Assembly (NCBI GenBank): GCA_025642065.1
Contig: JAODUP010000014.1
Span: 965,001 to 1,029,000, forward strand
Direction: 5' to 3'
Source: Paralvinella palmiformis
Lineage: Eukaryota > Annelida > Polychaeta > Terebellida > Alvinellidae
DNA: 64,000 bases
The position numbers were made by a program, and so were the translations under genes. This document shows, piece after piece, positions 10,521-23,672 of this stretch (its first letter is position 1; each line of letters begins with the position of its first letter). Under the pieces are notes generated by a model. That model made no database searches, had not been told where the DNA came from, and was given only the letters and a program-made list of their open reading frames with translations.

Positions 10521-11080
10521 ATTCATTCTCTTTAGAACAAAAGACGTTCCGCTTCAGTCGCCAGTCTATATATCATAAATGCTGTCTGACCATAAGGTGG
10601 GCTTAGGCTTTTGTCGAATTTCGCACGATTCTGTAGATGTCTGGCCTTTAACAGCTGCGACCGAATGCTCGAAATGGCTAGATATCGGTTATAGTAGAAA
10701 TTACAGCATGAGGTTTTAATTACAACATATATGCGTGACTACTTGATGCTGAAATAGAGCATTAACCATTCACCAGGTTTTTTTACAAACAATTCACTCC
10801 TCACCCCATAATGGGAGACATATCACGCGACTAATAATATTAATATATTATCGGCGAAGTTGTTTTACGTTTACAACTTCTGCCATATGTCAAGTGGGGA
10901 TTTATTCTGAACGAGGTGCCCTGATAATATCTTCCAGTTCTATTGTGCTACATGATCAGACAAGAATCAATCAATGAATTATCCAACCCATCTTTTTATT
11001 TATCTATGTCCTATCTATTGACTTAGCATATTAATATAATACAGTAGATTAGCAGAACGATCAATAGTGAACAACAACAT
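10521..11080. other. unannotated stretch
   Basis: Nothing recognised on either strand. Confidence 0.4.
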
Positions 11081-11133
11081 CTTCTCTCTCTCTCTCTCTT
11101 CTCTCTGGTGTTTTATGTGTGTTTGTTTGTGTG

Positions 11134-11210
<77 letters not shown>
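11081..11210. repeat. compound (CT)n-(GT)n-(TA)n microsatellite
   Basis: A CT run (11081-11107), a GT-rich stretch and a TA run of about 70 bases (11138-11208) follow one another. Confidence 0.95.
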
Positions 11211-11211
<1 letters not shown>

Positions 11212-11904
11212 AAGTCAAATATATATAAAAAAAAAACCCTGCAAACATAACCTACAACGTTCTGGCGTCCCAGTCTAACATGGTCAGGTCAGAACCTGAA
11301 ACCTATGATAATTCAATCATATAATAATTAGGGTCGTTTCAAAATTGATTAGATGTTTTTTTAAGAGAGCGCATATCGCCGCTGTAAACATCTGTTGTCA
11401 CTGTCTACAGATGCTTAGAAATTATTGTTCAGCGGCCAGCTGCCACCAGTAAACTCTTATTAGAACCAATTACAATTCGAAAGCAGCATTTGCCATCAAG
11501 CAAATACTATTGCATGGCCACGTATTAAACTCTGCAGGCGCTAACACATCTTATACAAATGAAGTGGTAAGTTTAACAGTGAAGATCAATATTATTTATG
11601 ATAAGTAGACAAAAAAACCGTTTTAAATGTCATCGCTGGATAATAGTAGATATTTGGAAGGAACCACACCGTTCTAATCCTTCGTACAGCTGACCTGAAT
11701 AATACACAGTGAATGTCACATAAACAAAATCCTGTGACACCGCTACAGGTGAGAGACGACATTCCTATTCCTCAATCAAGTTTATTTGTGGCGCGTTCGG
11801 CTACTGCAATAAATTAAATGCAAAACTATCGGTGCAAACTCTTCTATCACCGTGATCCGAAAGAAAATAGGACATCGATTATAGAAGTAGATATCAGGCT
11901 ACCT
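11211..11904. other. unannotated stretch
   Basis: No gene or recognised repeat. Confidence 0.4.
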
Positions 11905-12050
11905 GCATGGCCTAATTGATAGCGCGGTTGGCGACAAATCTATTGCCTCTGGGTTCAAAACCCAGCCGGCCTAGGTGAGAAGGGCGTTTCATCTTTCACT
12001 TCGCCTCGTTACCTTTGGAGGTCACTCGGCCCATTTTAGCCTTGTAATAT
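11905..12050 (+). mobile_element. tRNA-derived SINE, family 1
   Basis: This is the best-preserved tRNA-like head in the window: TGGCCTAATTGATAGCGCGG as the A-box region, then GGGTTCAAAACCCAGC as the B-box/T-arm-like region, which can still form a short stem. The family body follows, with GGCGTTTCATCTTTCACTTC, TTACCTTTGGAGGTC and CGGCCCATTTTAGCC. Confidence 0.85.
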
Positions 12051-14735
12051 TATCTGCTAAAAAGGATATAGTGTCGAAATAAAAGCATCTTCAAGTTTGC
12101 CATAACATAGTTGCTGATATTTGTTAGAAGATCGAATACTTCATAAACATCCCAATTCGCTTAATACTCTTACTATTGGCATTAATCGGTGAATGATATT
12201 GAATGTTACCAGCAGAATTAAACCAAAAGACTTGAAAAGAACATAATAAATCCTATTCCTAGTCATAAAATGTGACTTTGAGACCATTTTCTTCTGACTA
12301 AATTCTCGAAGTGAATTACTTCCAACAACATATGCTGCATGTATCGAGAACCAAATGATCTTTACTATATATCACTGATCACTGTTTGAGAAAAGATATT
12401 TTGGGAAGAACACAAATAAATACACAATAAATATACACATATATGAACCTAAACCTACCTACAATTTAGCCTACATGAATCTCCACCTTACCAATCTATG
12501 CGTACATAGACCTATATATGAAAAACCGTAAAGATTGATAATAAATACTGGCTTCCTGAATGACAAATGTGTTAAACAAACAGAAAGCGGAAATAAGTAA
12601 CTACAGGAAGAGAAACCCGCAACAAACCGCAAGTTTATGTAGTTCAATAATAAGCTAATACATAAATGTATAGAACAAACGTACAACATTATGCATTTGT
12701 TGTTCCTATAGAAACAAGTCGAAGACTTGTATATCTATTAGCTATAATCCAGGAAATGCCTGTGATTATATGCTTAGGAATATAAATTGTTGTTGCTGCT
12801 TAATACTATTATTACTCATGATTGAGGTTGACCCAATGAAGTTGATACGACCTTTATAGTTTTAGCTGGATTTTGAGTGTATATGCATGCATTTTACGTC
12901 CATCATAGGTAATACGCGGTGAGGAATATTTACATATGTTATTATATTTCGATTTGTGTAATGCAATAAACATCAAAATATCAAAATCTAGCTAACATAT
13001 CAGTTCTTAATATATATATATGCCAAACAATTAAGTGCCCATATAACAATTAAACTGCTATTATCTTTTTTTACTCTCATTGTTGTGGCTGTTCTTATAT
13101 TTGTGTCTATTGCTTCTAAGTGGAGAATCGATGCTATATTAAATGAAGCAAGAAACCGTTAGTTGACATCAGTTGCGATTTTTCTGGTGCCACACCGAGT
13201 ACCGTAGGCCACACACTGATCACAAGAAATACTTTTATTTAACAAATAATGTATTAAACCAGTGTCTAGTCTGAATATCATAATTATTAAATTAAAGGAA
13301 GATAGGCTTAAAACTGTGTTCTGTAGATTTTCTGAATGTAAAAGTTCTAAAAATATAATTTATTTGTTTAGAATGTTACCGTTCAGCTTAATTTGCACGA
13401 AACAAATACAACCTCTAGTTAACAGGAGCTAAATTTAAAATATAAGTATATGTTGTTATAAAAAAAAACTCCCCACAAGACAATTATCGTATTGTTATTG
13501 CTCTTTCACTGACTATTTAATATTTGGGATAACCAGTAATAATTTAACGCCAACCGTGACAACCAAATCAAGTAGAAACAAAAAGCTCATTTGATATGAA
13601 TGATACAAAGCGTAGAATGGGAAGCACAAGAACGATGAATCGAAAACAGAAAGCTAAATTCTGACAAACAAATACATATTTCAGATTTTTTACATCAGGT
13701 GATTTCTTTTATCTTCCAGTCAGACCTGAACTTAGTATAAAAAAAAAGAAGCATTCGACTCCTCAAGATGGAATACATCTGGCATAGGGAGGTGTGACAC
13801 CACAAAATATATGGTTTTTGATGACCTTAAAAAACCGTTGACAAATTACACCTACTTCTTCTCAACGTATGTTCTGTTGTACAGACTTTCAGGTCTATTT
13901 TGAAATGACAAGCTAGTGGATGAACAAACCATTCATTCTATTTTGCGACTTTTAAAGCTCCAATGGCAAAACTGGAATTTTTTTAATCCAGAACTGAACC
14001 CGCCGCGTAAGAGCATAACAGTCTTGCACTTTAAACACTTAGCTATATTGGTACTGGTTCATTCAGAACTAATGTATTGTAATATGATCAACATTGTAAT
14101 AAGAGTCAATGACTCTGAAACAAAACCAATGTTATTTGTTTCCATTTTTACCACTCGGTGCCACTAAATATCCTGTTTCCGTCCAACCAGAGCTCGTCTC
14201 TATTCGTCCAGATGGCTAGATGACTATATATTAATTAAATAGAGGAGGTTCACTCAGTCACGTATGCTTCGATATGGCAATGACGTGGAATCTTGTGCCG
14301 TGGATCCATTTCATGAACTCGTTTCGCTTTCCAGCTGATTTGTTGATTTCTGGATAAACGCTTGATACGAACCGGTTCGAAAATACAATTACCGTGATAT
14401 CTATCCGACGTTTAAATATATTTGATTCTGTAGCTGAGATATATTTTATCCAGATTAAGCCACGTTCTTTGACTTCAAAAAAAGGTACATTTTAAGCATG
14501 TTAATCATTTCGGGCAATCTGATCTGCTTTAGTAAAGACCAGAAATACGATAAGATAAGTTAGCCATACAAATCATTTTGAGAATCCACCAATAACTTAA
14601 GCAGTGCCACTTTAAGTCTTTAACACGAAATGAAGTACTAAATAAACAAAATATTTATTTTTATTTTGGAAATAAACAAATAGGATTAATACAATGGCTA
14701 GTAACAGGAAGAAACTCTGGAACGTCTGACTCTCT
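12051..14735. other. long unannotated intergenic stretch
   Basis: About 2.7 kb of AT-rich DNA without a supported gene. The frames at 12471-12689 and 13916-14167 lack motifs and splice context. No transposon protein remnant is seen. Confidence 0.4.
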
Positions 14736-14736
14736 T

Positions 14737-16000
<1,264 letters not shown>

Positions 16001-16002
16001 TC

Positions 16003-16037
<35 letters not shown>

Positions 16038-16060
16038 ATGTGTGCGTGCGCGCGTGTGGG
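16003..16060. repeat. (TA)n-(TG)n microsatellite
   Basis: A short TA run passes into an imperfect TG/CG tract. Confidence 0.9.
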
Positions 16061-16104
16061 TGTATGTTATACAAACTGGCAACTGAAGCGGGACGACTTT
16101 TGTG

Positions 16105-16380
16105 TTAGAAAGAATAAATAAACGGATTGACGGTCCACTTATAATAGCGGTTGAGCCGACCTTTGTATTAAGTTGACGTGTCATGTCTTACGACTATTTT
16201 GCGGCCACATAGTTAGTTGGCTAAATGGGTCGATTGACCCACACAGGCAATGGAACTAAGAGACAGGTGAAACATCCTTCGGACACGCTGACGTGAAACT
16301 TAGACTCGGCTGGTACATATCTGTGGTCGACCACGCTATCGATTTGTCCACCGAGACGCGTTTCGTTGTCCTACGTAATG
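16105..16380 (-). mobile_element. tRNA-derived SINE, subfamily 1b, minus strand
   Basis: On the minus strand from about 16380 the head reads GGTGGACAAATCGATAGCGT as the A-box region and GAGTCTAAGTTTCACGTC as a decayed B-box region. The body has GCGTGTCCGAAGGATGTTTC, AGTTCCATTGCCTGTG and GACCCATTTAGCC, and the long 3' part has GACACGTCAAC. The body and 3' part align with 10370-10520. It is the only copy here that shows this subfamily's head and long 3' part together. Confidence 0.75.
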
Positions 16381-16568
16381 GTTTCAAGGTTGAATGTGAG
16401 CTACTGTGTAATTAATGTTATATTATCTCTGTCCTCTTTATATATTCAGATTGACGTACATGAACATTATGGCTGTCTGTAACTCGATTCCTTAATACAT
16501 ATTTGTAGAACGATTACAATCACGCTGCCATCACAAACACTTCAATAGGCACAAACAAATATAATCCC

Positions 16569-16599
<31 letters not shown>

Positions 16600-17036
16600 G
16601 TCATACCTAATAAGCACATGACTGAATTTCAAAAGGCGATTAACAATAAGAGGCCGCCTTCACACTATAGCCTTCGCCCCCCCCCCGCACGGCGACGTTA
16701 ACTCTCGTCGTTGGCCTTTTGTGAGTCGTAGCCATTATTGTGGGCCATTAAATTGCCGAAATATCGTCCTTTCATTGATCCGTCATAATCTTTTTATGTT
16801 CCTGAAGAATACCGATAATCTCGCTTATGGTGGAATGATAATAGAATGTTGACGTGTTTATTAGTTGTGTTTATATCTATGACGATAACAGTGTTGTTGT
16901 TTTACGGCCACCTTTGACTAAATATCTAGGTAGTAACAGAACATAGAGAAACTAGTTCTATGATAGATAGAGCTGTCTGAGCGCATTCGTAACCCATACC
17001 CTGCTATCAGACAAATGAATTAGTATGAATCTGGAT
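16381..17036. other. unannotated stretch with short GT run
   Basis: It contains a (GT)n tract at 16570-16600 and a poly-C tract at 16677-16686. No gene is seen. Confidence 0.45.
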
Positions 17037-17084
17037 GGGTGAGTGAGTGGGTGAGTGAGTGAGTGAGTGAGTGAGTGAGTGAGT
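17037..17084. repeat. (GAGT)n tetranucleotide run
   Basis: About eleven GAGT units with one interruption, followed by looser CAGT/CAGG repeats to about 17150. Confidence 0.9.
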
Positions 17085-17251
17085 ATGCCAGCCAATCATT
17101 CAGTCAGGCAGGCAGTCAATGAGTCAGTCAGACAGTCAGGCAGTCCAGCAATCGGTGCCCGGATCACCTTTGCCAAGCGGTTTCATAAACATCGAGATTC
17201 GATTCCTTTTCGATTTTGTTCAATCGTCAAGATCTGCCTCTATCGGCTCTC

Positions 17252-17392
17252 TGATAGTCCAGTGGTTAAAGTATTGCGCCGAAAACCCCCCAAGTTGTGG
17301 GTATGAATCTTACTCATAGCCATCTTTGTTTGGTGTTTTCCTCAGGATTCGCTCCTCGGTCATACCTATAGGTCAGGGCTAAGTCTGAAACT
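17252..17392 (+). mobile_element. tRNA-derived SINE, family 2
   Basis: The head reads TGATAGTCCAGTGGTTAAAG (A-box-like), and GTTGTGGGTATGAATCTTAC covers the B-box region. The tail has TGGTGTTTTCCTCAGGATTC and CATACCTATAGGTCAG. The minus-strand element at 44800-44945 shares GTTGTGGGT-GAATCTT and GTTTTCCT-AGGA. The tail differs from family 1. A (TA)n array starts directly at its 3' end. Confidence 0.65.
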
Positions 17393-17393
17393 T

Positions 17394-17394
<1 letters not shown>

Positions 17395-17466
<72 letters not shown>
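17395..17466. repeat. (TA)n microsatellite
   Basis: A TA run of about 70 bases between a SINE 3' end and a LINE remnant. Confidence 0.97.
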
Positions 17467-17468
<2 letters not shown>

Positions 17469-18221
17469 TATATATAAAATAACAGTTTTGAAACGAGCTC
17501 GGGAAATATCGGTTGGACGAAGAAGGTAAGAACAGCAGTTAGAACACAACGTCATCCATGGCAATTATCAGCCTTATTGTTATAGAGGTCGAACAACAGA
17601 AAATACTCTCTCGAAAGTGCACAGTGACATTGTCCAAATTATTGATGATGAATACATGGCTGCCTTGAACTATCCTTGAAAACCCCCTTAGACTGGGTAA
17701 GTCGTACTTCAACGATAGAAATCAGAACGTTTCAGTTGCGGGTAGAACACCATCAGATGAGTATCTTCATTTTCGTGTACCACACGGATCCGTTTTAGGA
17801 CCACAGAATTACTGTGCGTGTACTGAAACAGGTTGTGAAACTACTAAGCTAAATAGCATTAAATATCGTTGCGATGACGAGGATGATATTTCATCCTCAA
17901 TTGAAGGATGCATTGCAGACACCAGTATTTGGATGAATAGCAACGCAATGAAGATGAACAAGGATCGGACCAAATTACTTATTTTCTCATCCAAACAATT
18001 TGTGAAGAAAACTGACAATCTTCACATTAATGTAGGATACAGTGATATACATTCTTATAGGTCTTATAATTATTTGATTTGTGCTGGATAATACTTGAAC
18101 TATATATGTTAAAGTCATGATATTACCAAATGAAAAAGATAAGACATTCTTAAATATATAAATGATGAAATATGCAGGTATTTAGTACTTATAATTTATA
18201 TACTGGATTAGTTCATGCATC

Positions 18222-18296
<75 letters not shown>

Positions 18297-18850
18297 ACTG
18301 TCTCCAGCTATTACAAACTTGTATTGCACGTCTGGTAACACATACTCGAAAAGGGGAACCTATAACACCGTGTTTTTCCCCGGCTGCACTGGCCTCCTGA
18401 ACGTTTCAGATCAACGTACAAGATCATTTAGAAAACATTCATTGTTATGAGTAGAACAGCACTACTGTATCCAAAGGATCTGATCCAGAAGTATATACCA
18501 GTGAGACCGCTGCGATTTGAGTCTTGTTCGCTTTTGACGGTGCCAAGAATCCACATAGCAATGTACAGAAATAAATCTTTCGGTGCAGCAACTCCCAAAC
18601 TGTGGAATAAGTTGCCAAATCATATTACATTTGCAAAGTATTTTGAAAGGTTCTTAAATCCGACTTATTTAAATTAGCCTATTTATGAGACATAAACCAG
18701 TGAATTTATGCGTGAAATGTGTTTGTGCTAGATCAGCTTAGAACATGTTTTAATTATTGTTTTAATATTTAAAGCTCCTTAGAGCAATTCAGGTTGAATA
18801 AGATGCTATACAAAATACTATTAATAAATTATTATTATTATTATTCAGGA
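17467..18850 (+). pseudogene. decayed CR1-like LINE (LINE C), interrupted by (TA)n
   Basis: In order, frames show RTTENTLSKVHSDIVQIIDDE (about 17595), a YFNDRNQ-VSVAG region, VPHGSVLGPQNYCVYT (about 17780), then IKYRCDDEDDISSSIEGCIA. The YADD catalytic loop normally lies between KYxC and this acidic run, and it is deleted. WMNSNAMKMNKDRTKLLIFS follows. A (TA)n array at 18223-18292 splits the element, after which come CIARLVTHTRK and the C-terminal LTVPRIH-AMY-NKSFGAATPK and LWNKLPNHI (18447-18640). The 3' end is marked by an ATTATT repeat at about 18827-18845. Stops and frameshifts make it inactive. Confidence 0.9.
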
Positions 18851-19134
18851 CGTGTTTCAATAATGATGATGAACTTACATTTTAAAGTACTCCCATATAA
18901 ATGTGAAACCAACAAATTGTAATCGAGATAGTTATTCGTAGTGTATAAAGGGTGTTCTTGTAAAGTACATTCTTGTAAACACAGACGTTGCTAAAGATTT
19001 ACACAGTTTGCATTAAACTTAACTGAAAGGCTGTTACAAAATAGACGAGAGTATACTGTATCGAATACCAATGTTTGGTTCTTTTGTGTTTATATGATAT
19101 ATTTATCTCGGGCATTGTTAGTGACAACACATAG

Positions 19135-19138
19135 ACAT

Positions 19139-19211
<73 letters not shown>
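19135..19211. repeat. compound (CA)n-(GA)n microsatellite
   Basis: CA units pass directly into about 28 GA units. Confidence 0.97.
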
Positions 19212-19213
<2 letters not shown>

Positions 19214-19369
19214 AACACTAACACACTAACACCTGTTCTAATGTTATCAGCATTCTTCCACCACATATTTCCTAACAATGTCGACTTATCGTAGCATTAC
19301 TGAAACTCGTATCAGCTTCCTTTGTTTACGTTTCGCTCTTTTTGTTTCACGCTAAGCTTACACTAAGAT

Positions 19370-19875
19370 CAACGAATTCAGAATAGTGCAGCTCGCATAG
19401 TGACAAATACTAGAAAATATGGTCATATCACCCAATTCTTCAAAAACTACATTGGCTACCTGTTAGACAGCGTATCCATTTCAAGATTTTGTTAATACCT
19501 TAAATCTATTAATGATATGGCGCCAGTATACCTGTGTGAACTGGTGTCCATCAGGAAGTCATCCCGAAAACTCAAATCATCCAGTCAGATACTATTGCAG
19601 GTGCCAGTGTCTCGGCTCAAGTCATATGGTGATTGTGCGTTTAGCTGTGCAGCCCCCACTTTGTGGAATAGGTTGCAGGCAGATATTATAAATGCGTCGT
19701 CTCTTGACAATTTTAAATCTCTCCTAAAATCACAGCTGCAAATAATTATTATCTTTTAAATCACTTACAGGTTTTTATTTGGGGTATTATTAAATTACAT
19801 ATTATTTGTACAGCGCCTTTGAATGGCTCCTGCTAGTAAGGGCGCTTTATTAAATATACATTATTATTATTTGTA
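19370..19875 (+). pseudogene. 5'-truncated CR1-like LINE 3' end (LINE D)
   Basis: This begins abruptly at RIQNSAARIVTNTRKYGH and reads through LHWLPVRQRIHFKIL, RKSSRKLKSSSQILLQVPVS, RLKSYGDCAF and APTLWNRLQADI. One frame change occurs near 19500. After the stop the 3'UTR runs through TTGTACAGCGCCTTTGAATG and TAGTAAGGGCGCTTT to an ATT-repeat tail (19860-19885). Coding and 3'UTR sequence closely match LINE E on the other strand, so the two are the same family. Severe 5' truncation is typical of target-primed LINE insertion. Confidence 0.92.
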
Positions 19876-20112
19876 TTATTATTATGGTCAGATATTGATC
19901 TAGTAGTGATTAGCAAAATCTATACACGGTGATGACAAGGCGGTTCTCTCTGTCTGCAGACCAATGACACCGAGCCATGTGTCTTTATACCAAGCCGAGC
20001 TTACGGCCTGTCGCCGTCACTGCGTTGTTGTTGTTGTGTTTGTGCGCGCGCGCTAGTGTGTTCATTCTTAACACCCTGTCCCGTTCGATGAGAAGGCCTA
20101 GGCTCGGCCGGC

Positions 20113-20149
20113 TATATATAAAGCTAGGTTCGCTTCACGTGTCTCATTC
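20113..20149 (+). promoter_or_regulatory. TATA/Inr core promoter of the MYND gene
   Basis: TATATATAAAG at 20113-20123 lies in a locally GC-rich, CpG-containing context (GGCTCGGCCGGC). TCATTC at 20144-20149 fits the initiator consensus with A+1 at 20146, placing TATATAAA (20115) at -31. That is canonical TATA-to-Inr spacing. A translatable ATG and a consensus splice donor follow within 100 bases. The start site is inferred, not measured. Confidence 0.6.
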
Positions 20150-20245
20150 ATTACTGAACCAAGCCTGTGTAAGCGTTGATAAACTGCGTCTAGATAAGAC
20201 TGTTATTTCCGCTCGTCTACCGGCTGTAGCTGTTTTATGGCTTTG
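20146..20245 (+). CDS. exon 1: 5'UTR and Met-Ala-Leu start
   Basis: About 90 bases of 5'UTR are followed by ATG GCT TTG (20237-20245) and then the donor GTGAGT. The exon ends in phase 0, which fits exon 2 starting with GAT. If this exon is not used, the first in-frame ATG in exon 2 is at 24299 (Met-Asp-Cys), so the protein would lose only nine residues. The remaining doubt is whether further 5' exons exist inside the 4-kb intron. Confidence 0.55.
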
Positions 20246-20304
20246 GTGAGTCATTTAGCTTTATAACTCTTAGGGCCTGTCTTTCGCGCACGCTCTCTTC
20301 GGAT

Positions 20305-20349
<45 letters not shown>

Positions 20350-22044
20350 CACGCGTTAGTGTATATATGTGTATTACGTCATGTGGATAATTGCCCTCTG
20401 TATCAAATGGATTTGGCGTCGGCGGAATACGATTTAGAGGCTAGCTCTTGCCCCCTTTAACTGTAAAGCCGGTCAGAACGATATCGATTTTATTTCGCTT
20501 GATACTTAACATGACGTTGTTCTATCATTGATCGGATAACGTATTACGGTATAGCACAGGCTGTCGCAAAATGGCTTCTTTTTACGTTGTACAGTGGTTC
20601 CTAGTCGAACGTCGGATTTCATTACGGCGTTTACAGTTAGTTGGTTGGTTGATTCTATTGTTGGTTTGATCAATAATTACTTGTGTGTCTGTGTGTGTGT
20701 GCGCGCGCGCGCGTGTGTATGTGTGTGTGTGGGGGGGGGGCGCGTGTGTCAAAATATTGATCGGATGTAAACGAAAAGTAAATAATATGAATGGTTAAGA
20801 TAACTTGTCAGTCTCTGTGTTTGTTCGTTCATGCCTAAATTGTTTCGTCCCGTAGCATAATAGTCCCTCATTATTTGCGGCGTTTTCAATGGGCTTACAT
20901 ATTATAAAGACTTTAATATTACATACACATTATTAATGTATATATGTAAATATTGGCGTTTTTGAGGTCGGCTCCGTGCACATGATTGACTGATTGCGAC
21001 GTTCCGATGTAATACGGTTAAGCGAAAGAGGAAACACAATGGAAACTCCCCATGACGTTCTTGTCGTAGACAGATTCGTATCACACAAATCCCGAGGGTA
21101 ACCTAATTTAAACGGGGAAAATCCATAAAAATTTATCACAAAGTCCATTGTTAACTGTATTCCCCAAAGCATATTGTAATATATATATAGGATAACTATG
21201 TTTTCTGGATGTCAGTTACAATAGTAAGCAATGAAAGCACCGCCAAATTAATTAAATCCCAACCGCACCTTCCATCCACGTGTATCGAACGTATCTGGAA
21301 AGCTGGAAAGTTTGAGAGAGTTGTATTTATTGTTTGACCAACTGCCGCTTTCTGTGAATAAAATAAACACATTATATAGAGAACTACAGTATTATTTGTA
21401 TATTTTGGTGAAAATTACACCTTGAAATAAGTCTCCAAAATTTCAGCCCGTAATAGATTATATTAAAGGGGAATATTTGTATTTATCATTTCAGAAGTCA
21501 GTAAATAGGTAAGTTACTAGTTTAGTCAAATTAAATTATTGTTTACGTGAGAATATATATATATATATATATATATAACCTTTGTATGTATGTGTGTATA
21601 TACATATAAATGTGATTGTGTTTAAAATGAAAGTCGCTATAATATTAAATTATTAATATTTAAGTCGATTATTTCTCTGTTTTGGGAACTATATATTATT
21701 AACTTTATCTAAAATGTGCTGACGTGTAGGTTTTGCTAGGAACTATAATGTCATTACGCAAATATAAGACAAATCGATAGAATTCATAGGGAAATATGTC
21801 ATCTAAGTCGTTTAACCCTAAATGTATAACAAATTAATTTAAAAGAAGAATAACGTGAAACGTAAATACAAATCGATTCAGATTAATAAAAAGACTGAAA
21901 GGATTTGGCGATAGTTTCGCATTTAATATAACCTACATAAAAGTTCTACAAAAGCTATACTCGTTTGATATTCTGACGGCGTGAATCATTTAAAACCGGT
22001 TAATATATTCCAGCATATATTTGAATAAAGAAAATTGCGGTAAT

Positions 22045-22080
<36 letters not shown>

Positions 22081-22669
22081 CCAACTTCTCGTCCATTCAT
22101 GGATTCGAAAGAATGCTAGTATAAAAAGCATCCGCTTAGCTTGTACATGATTATATTCTTCGCAAATGTTTGATATACAAAGTACATATGTCTGTTGTTA
22201 ACAGCATATTCATCAGTACAAACGTATACCTTAGCTACTGTTTACTGTAGTATGCCTCCGCAAACACGTCCTTGTTTTACGATTAGATTGGTTTCTGCCT
22301 GAAATGAAGTTAATTATAATATCGTTTCACGTTTATCCATCAATCTTGGTCCTCGATGGCTGCATAGCCCAGATATGATAGATATGTGATTATGGTTGTC
22401 GTCTTTACATTAATGTAATTGATTACCCTCCAGGCTAAGTGATTTTAGAAAGATACGCAATATGCAATATTATATTGCATTAGAATATGACAGGCCTATA
22501 CAAACAAATTCTATCAATCCATTTGCAACTAGATTTAATTGTTCACATGAATATAATTTCATGCTGTTATATAATATGGCGTAATAACTGTTAACTACCT
22601 GTCTGCTTCGAAAATAAATTGTATAACACACACACACACACATTCAATCAGCATAATAATTATGGAATG

Positions 22670-22716
<47 letters not shown>

Positions 22717-23633
22717 TCACCTCACTGTGGAGTGGCTCCTGACTGTTTAACGTAGTTTATCAATTATGTTCCTAAGATGAACGGAAACGGATGAGGGTTA
22801 GCTGTTAGGTTCGAGTAAATCATAGTATTTACTCAGGTTTGAGACGATATTTCGTTCTGGTCCAGTAATAATCCATTGTGCGGTATTGCTACTTTGTTTA
22901 TATTTTAGTTAAATCGCTTCAGTGAGTCCATACTGAGTTAGTGTACATTCTCTTTGTTATGAACAAACTGTAATGTTTGTTAACACGCTGAGGCTATATA
23001 TAGGCTTGAATTTTCACTTAGGTTAGAGAAGAACTTCGACGCCAGACTAGTCGGACGTGTATTGATACATGGTTCATATAGGTAGGATTTATTCAGTTAT
23101 TCGAACCCAGAATAAAGCTGAGGTGTCGAAATGCTTTATATATAGGTTTCTTTTGGACCACAGAAAATTACTGTTGAATGTAAACTGTGGTGTCAAACTA
23201 GTTTGTATGTAGCAAGTCACCATTGAACCACACGCACGTGTTGTTTGTTGCGAGCTGTGGTATCAAATGGTATGTTTTTACGTGCTTCCGGTTTTTGTAC
23301 GTAGCCTGCATGTAGCCGCTTTCCTGTGGGCGTGACATATTTGTCGCGTACGAAAAGCGAATTAGCTGGTTCCCACAGGCTGATGAGTAGACCAGACACA
23401 TGCTTAGGTATACGAACACATTTATCAATATGTGGAGGTATGGAACATTTTATTTTTAGATTAATGTATGTATAGTTGTATTTAGGTTTATGGAGGTAGG
23501 TTTCTGAGGATGTTTAGATATGTTGATGCTCTGTGCCTGTAGCCTCTTTATATGCACACATACACACACATACACACACATACACACACACACATACACA
23601 CACACACATTCAATCAGCATAATAATTATGGAA

Positions 23634-23672
<39 letters not shown>

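Noticed and set aside
11905..11980. Functional tRNA gene
   Set aside because: A- and B-box-like sequences are present, but the cloverleaf is incomplete and a SINE body follows directly.
19977..20249. 90-codon frame over the promoter
   Set aside because: It spans the TATA box and the proposed 5'UTR in another frame; no motif and no splice support.
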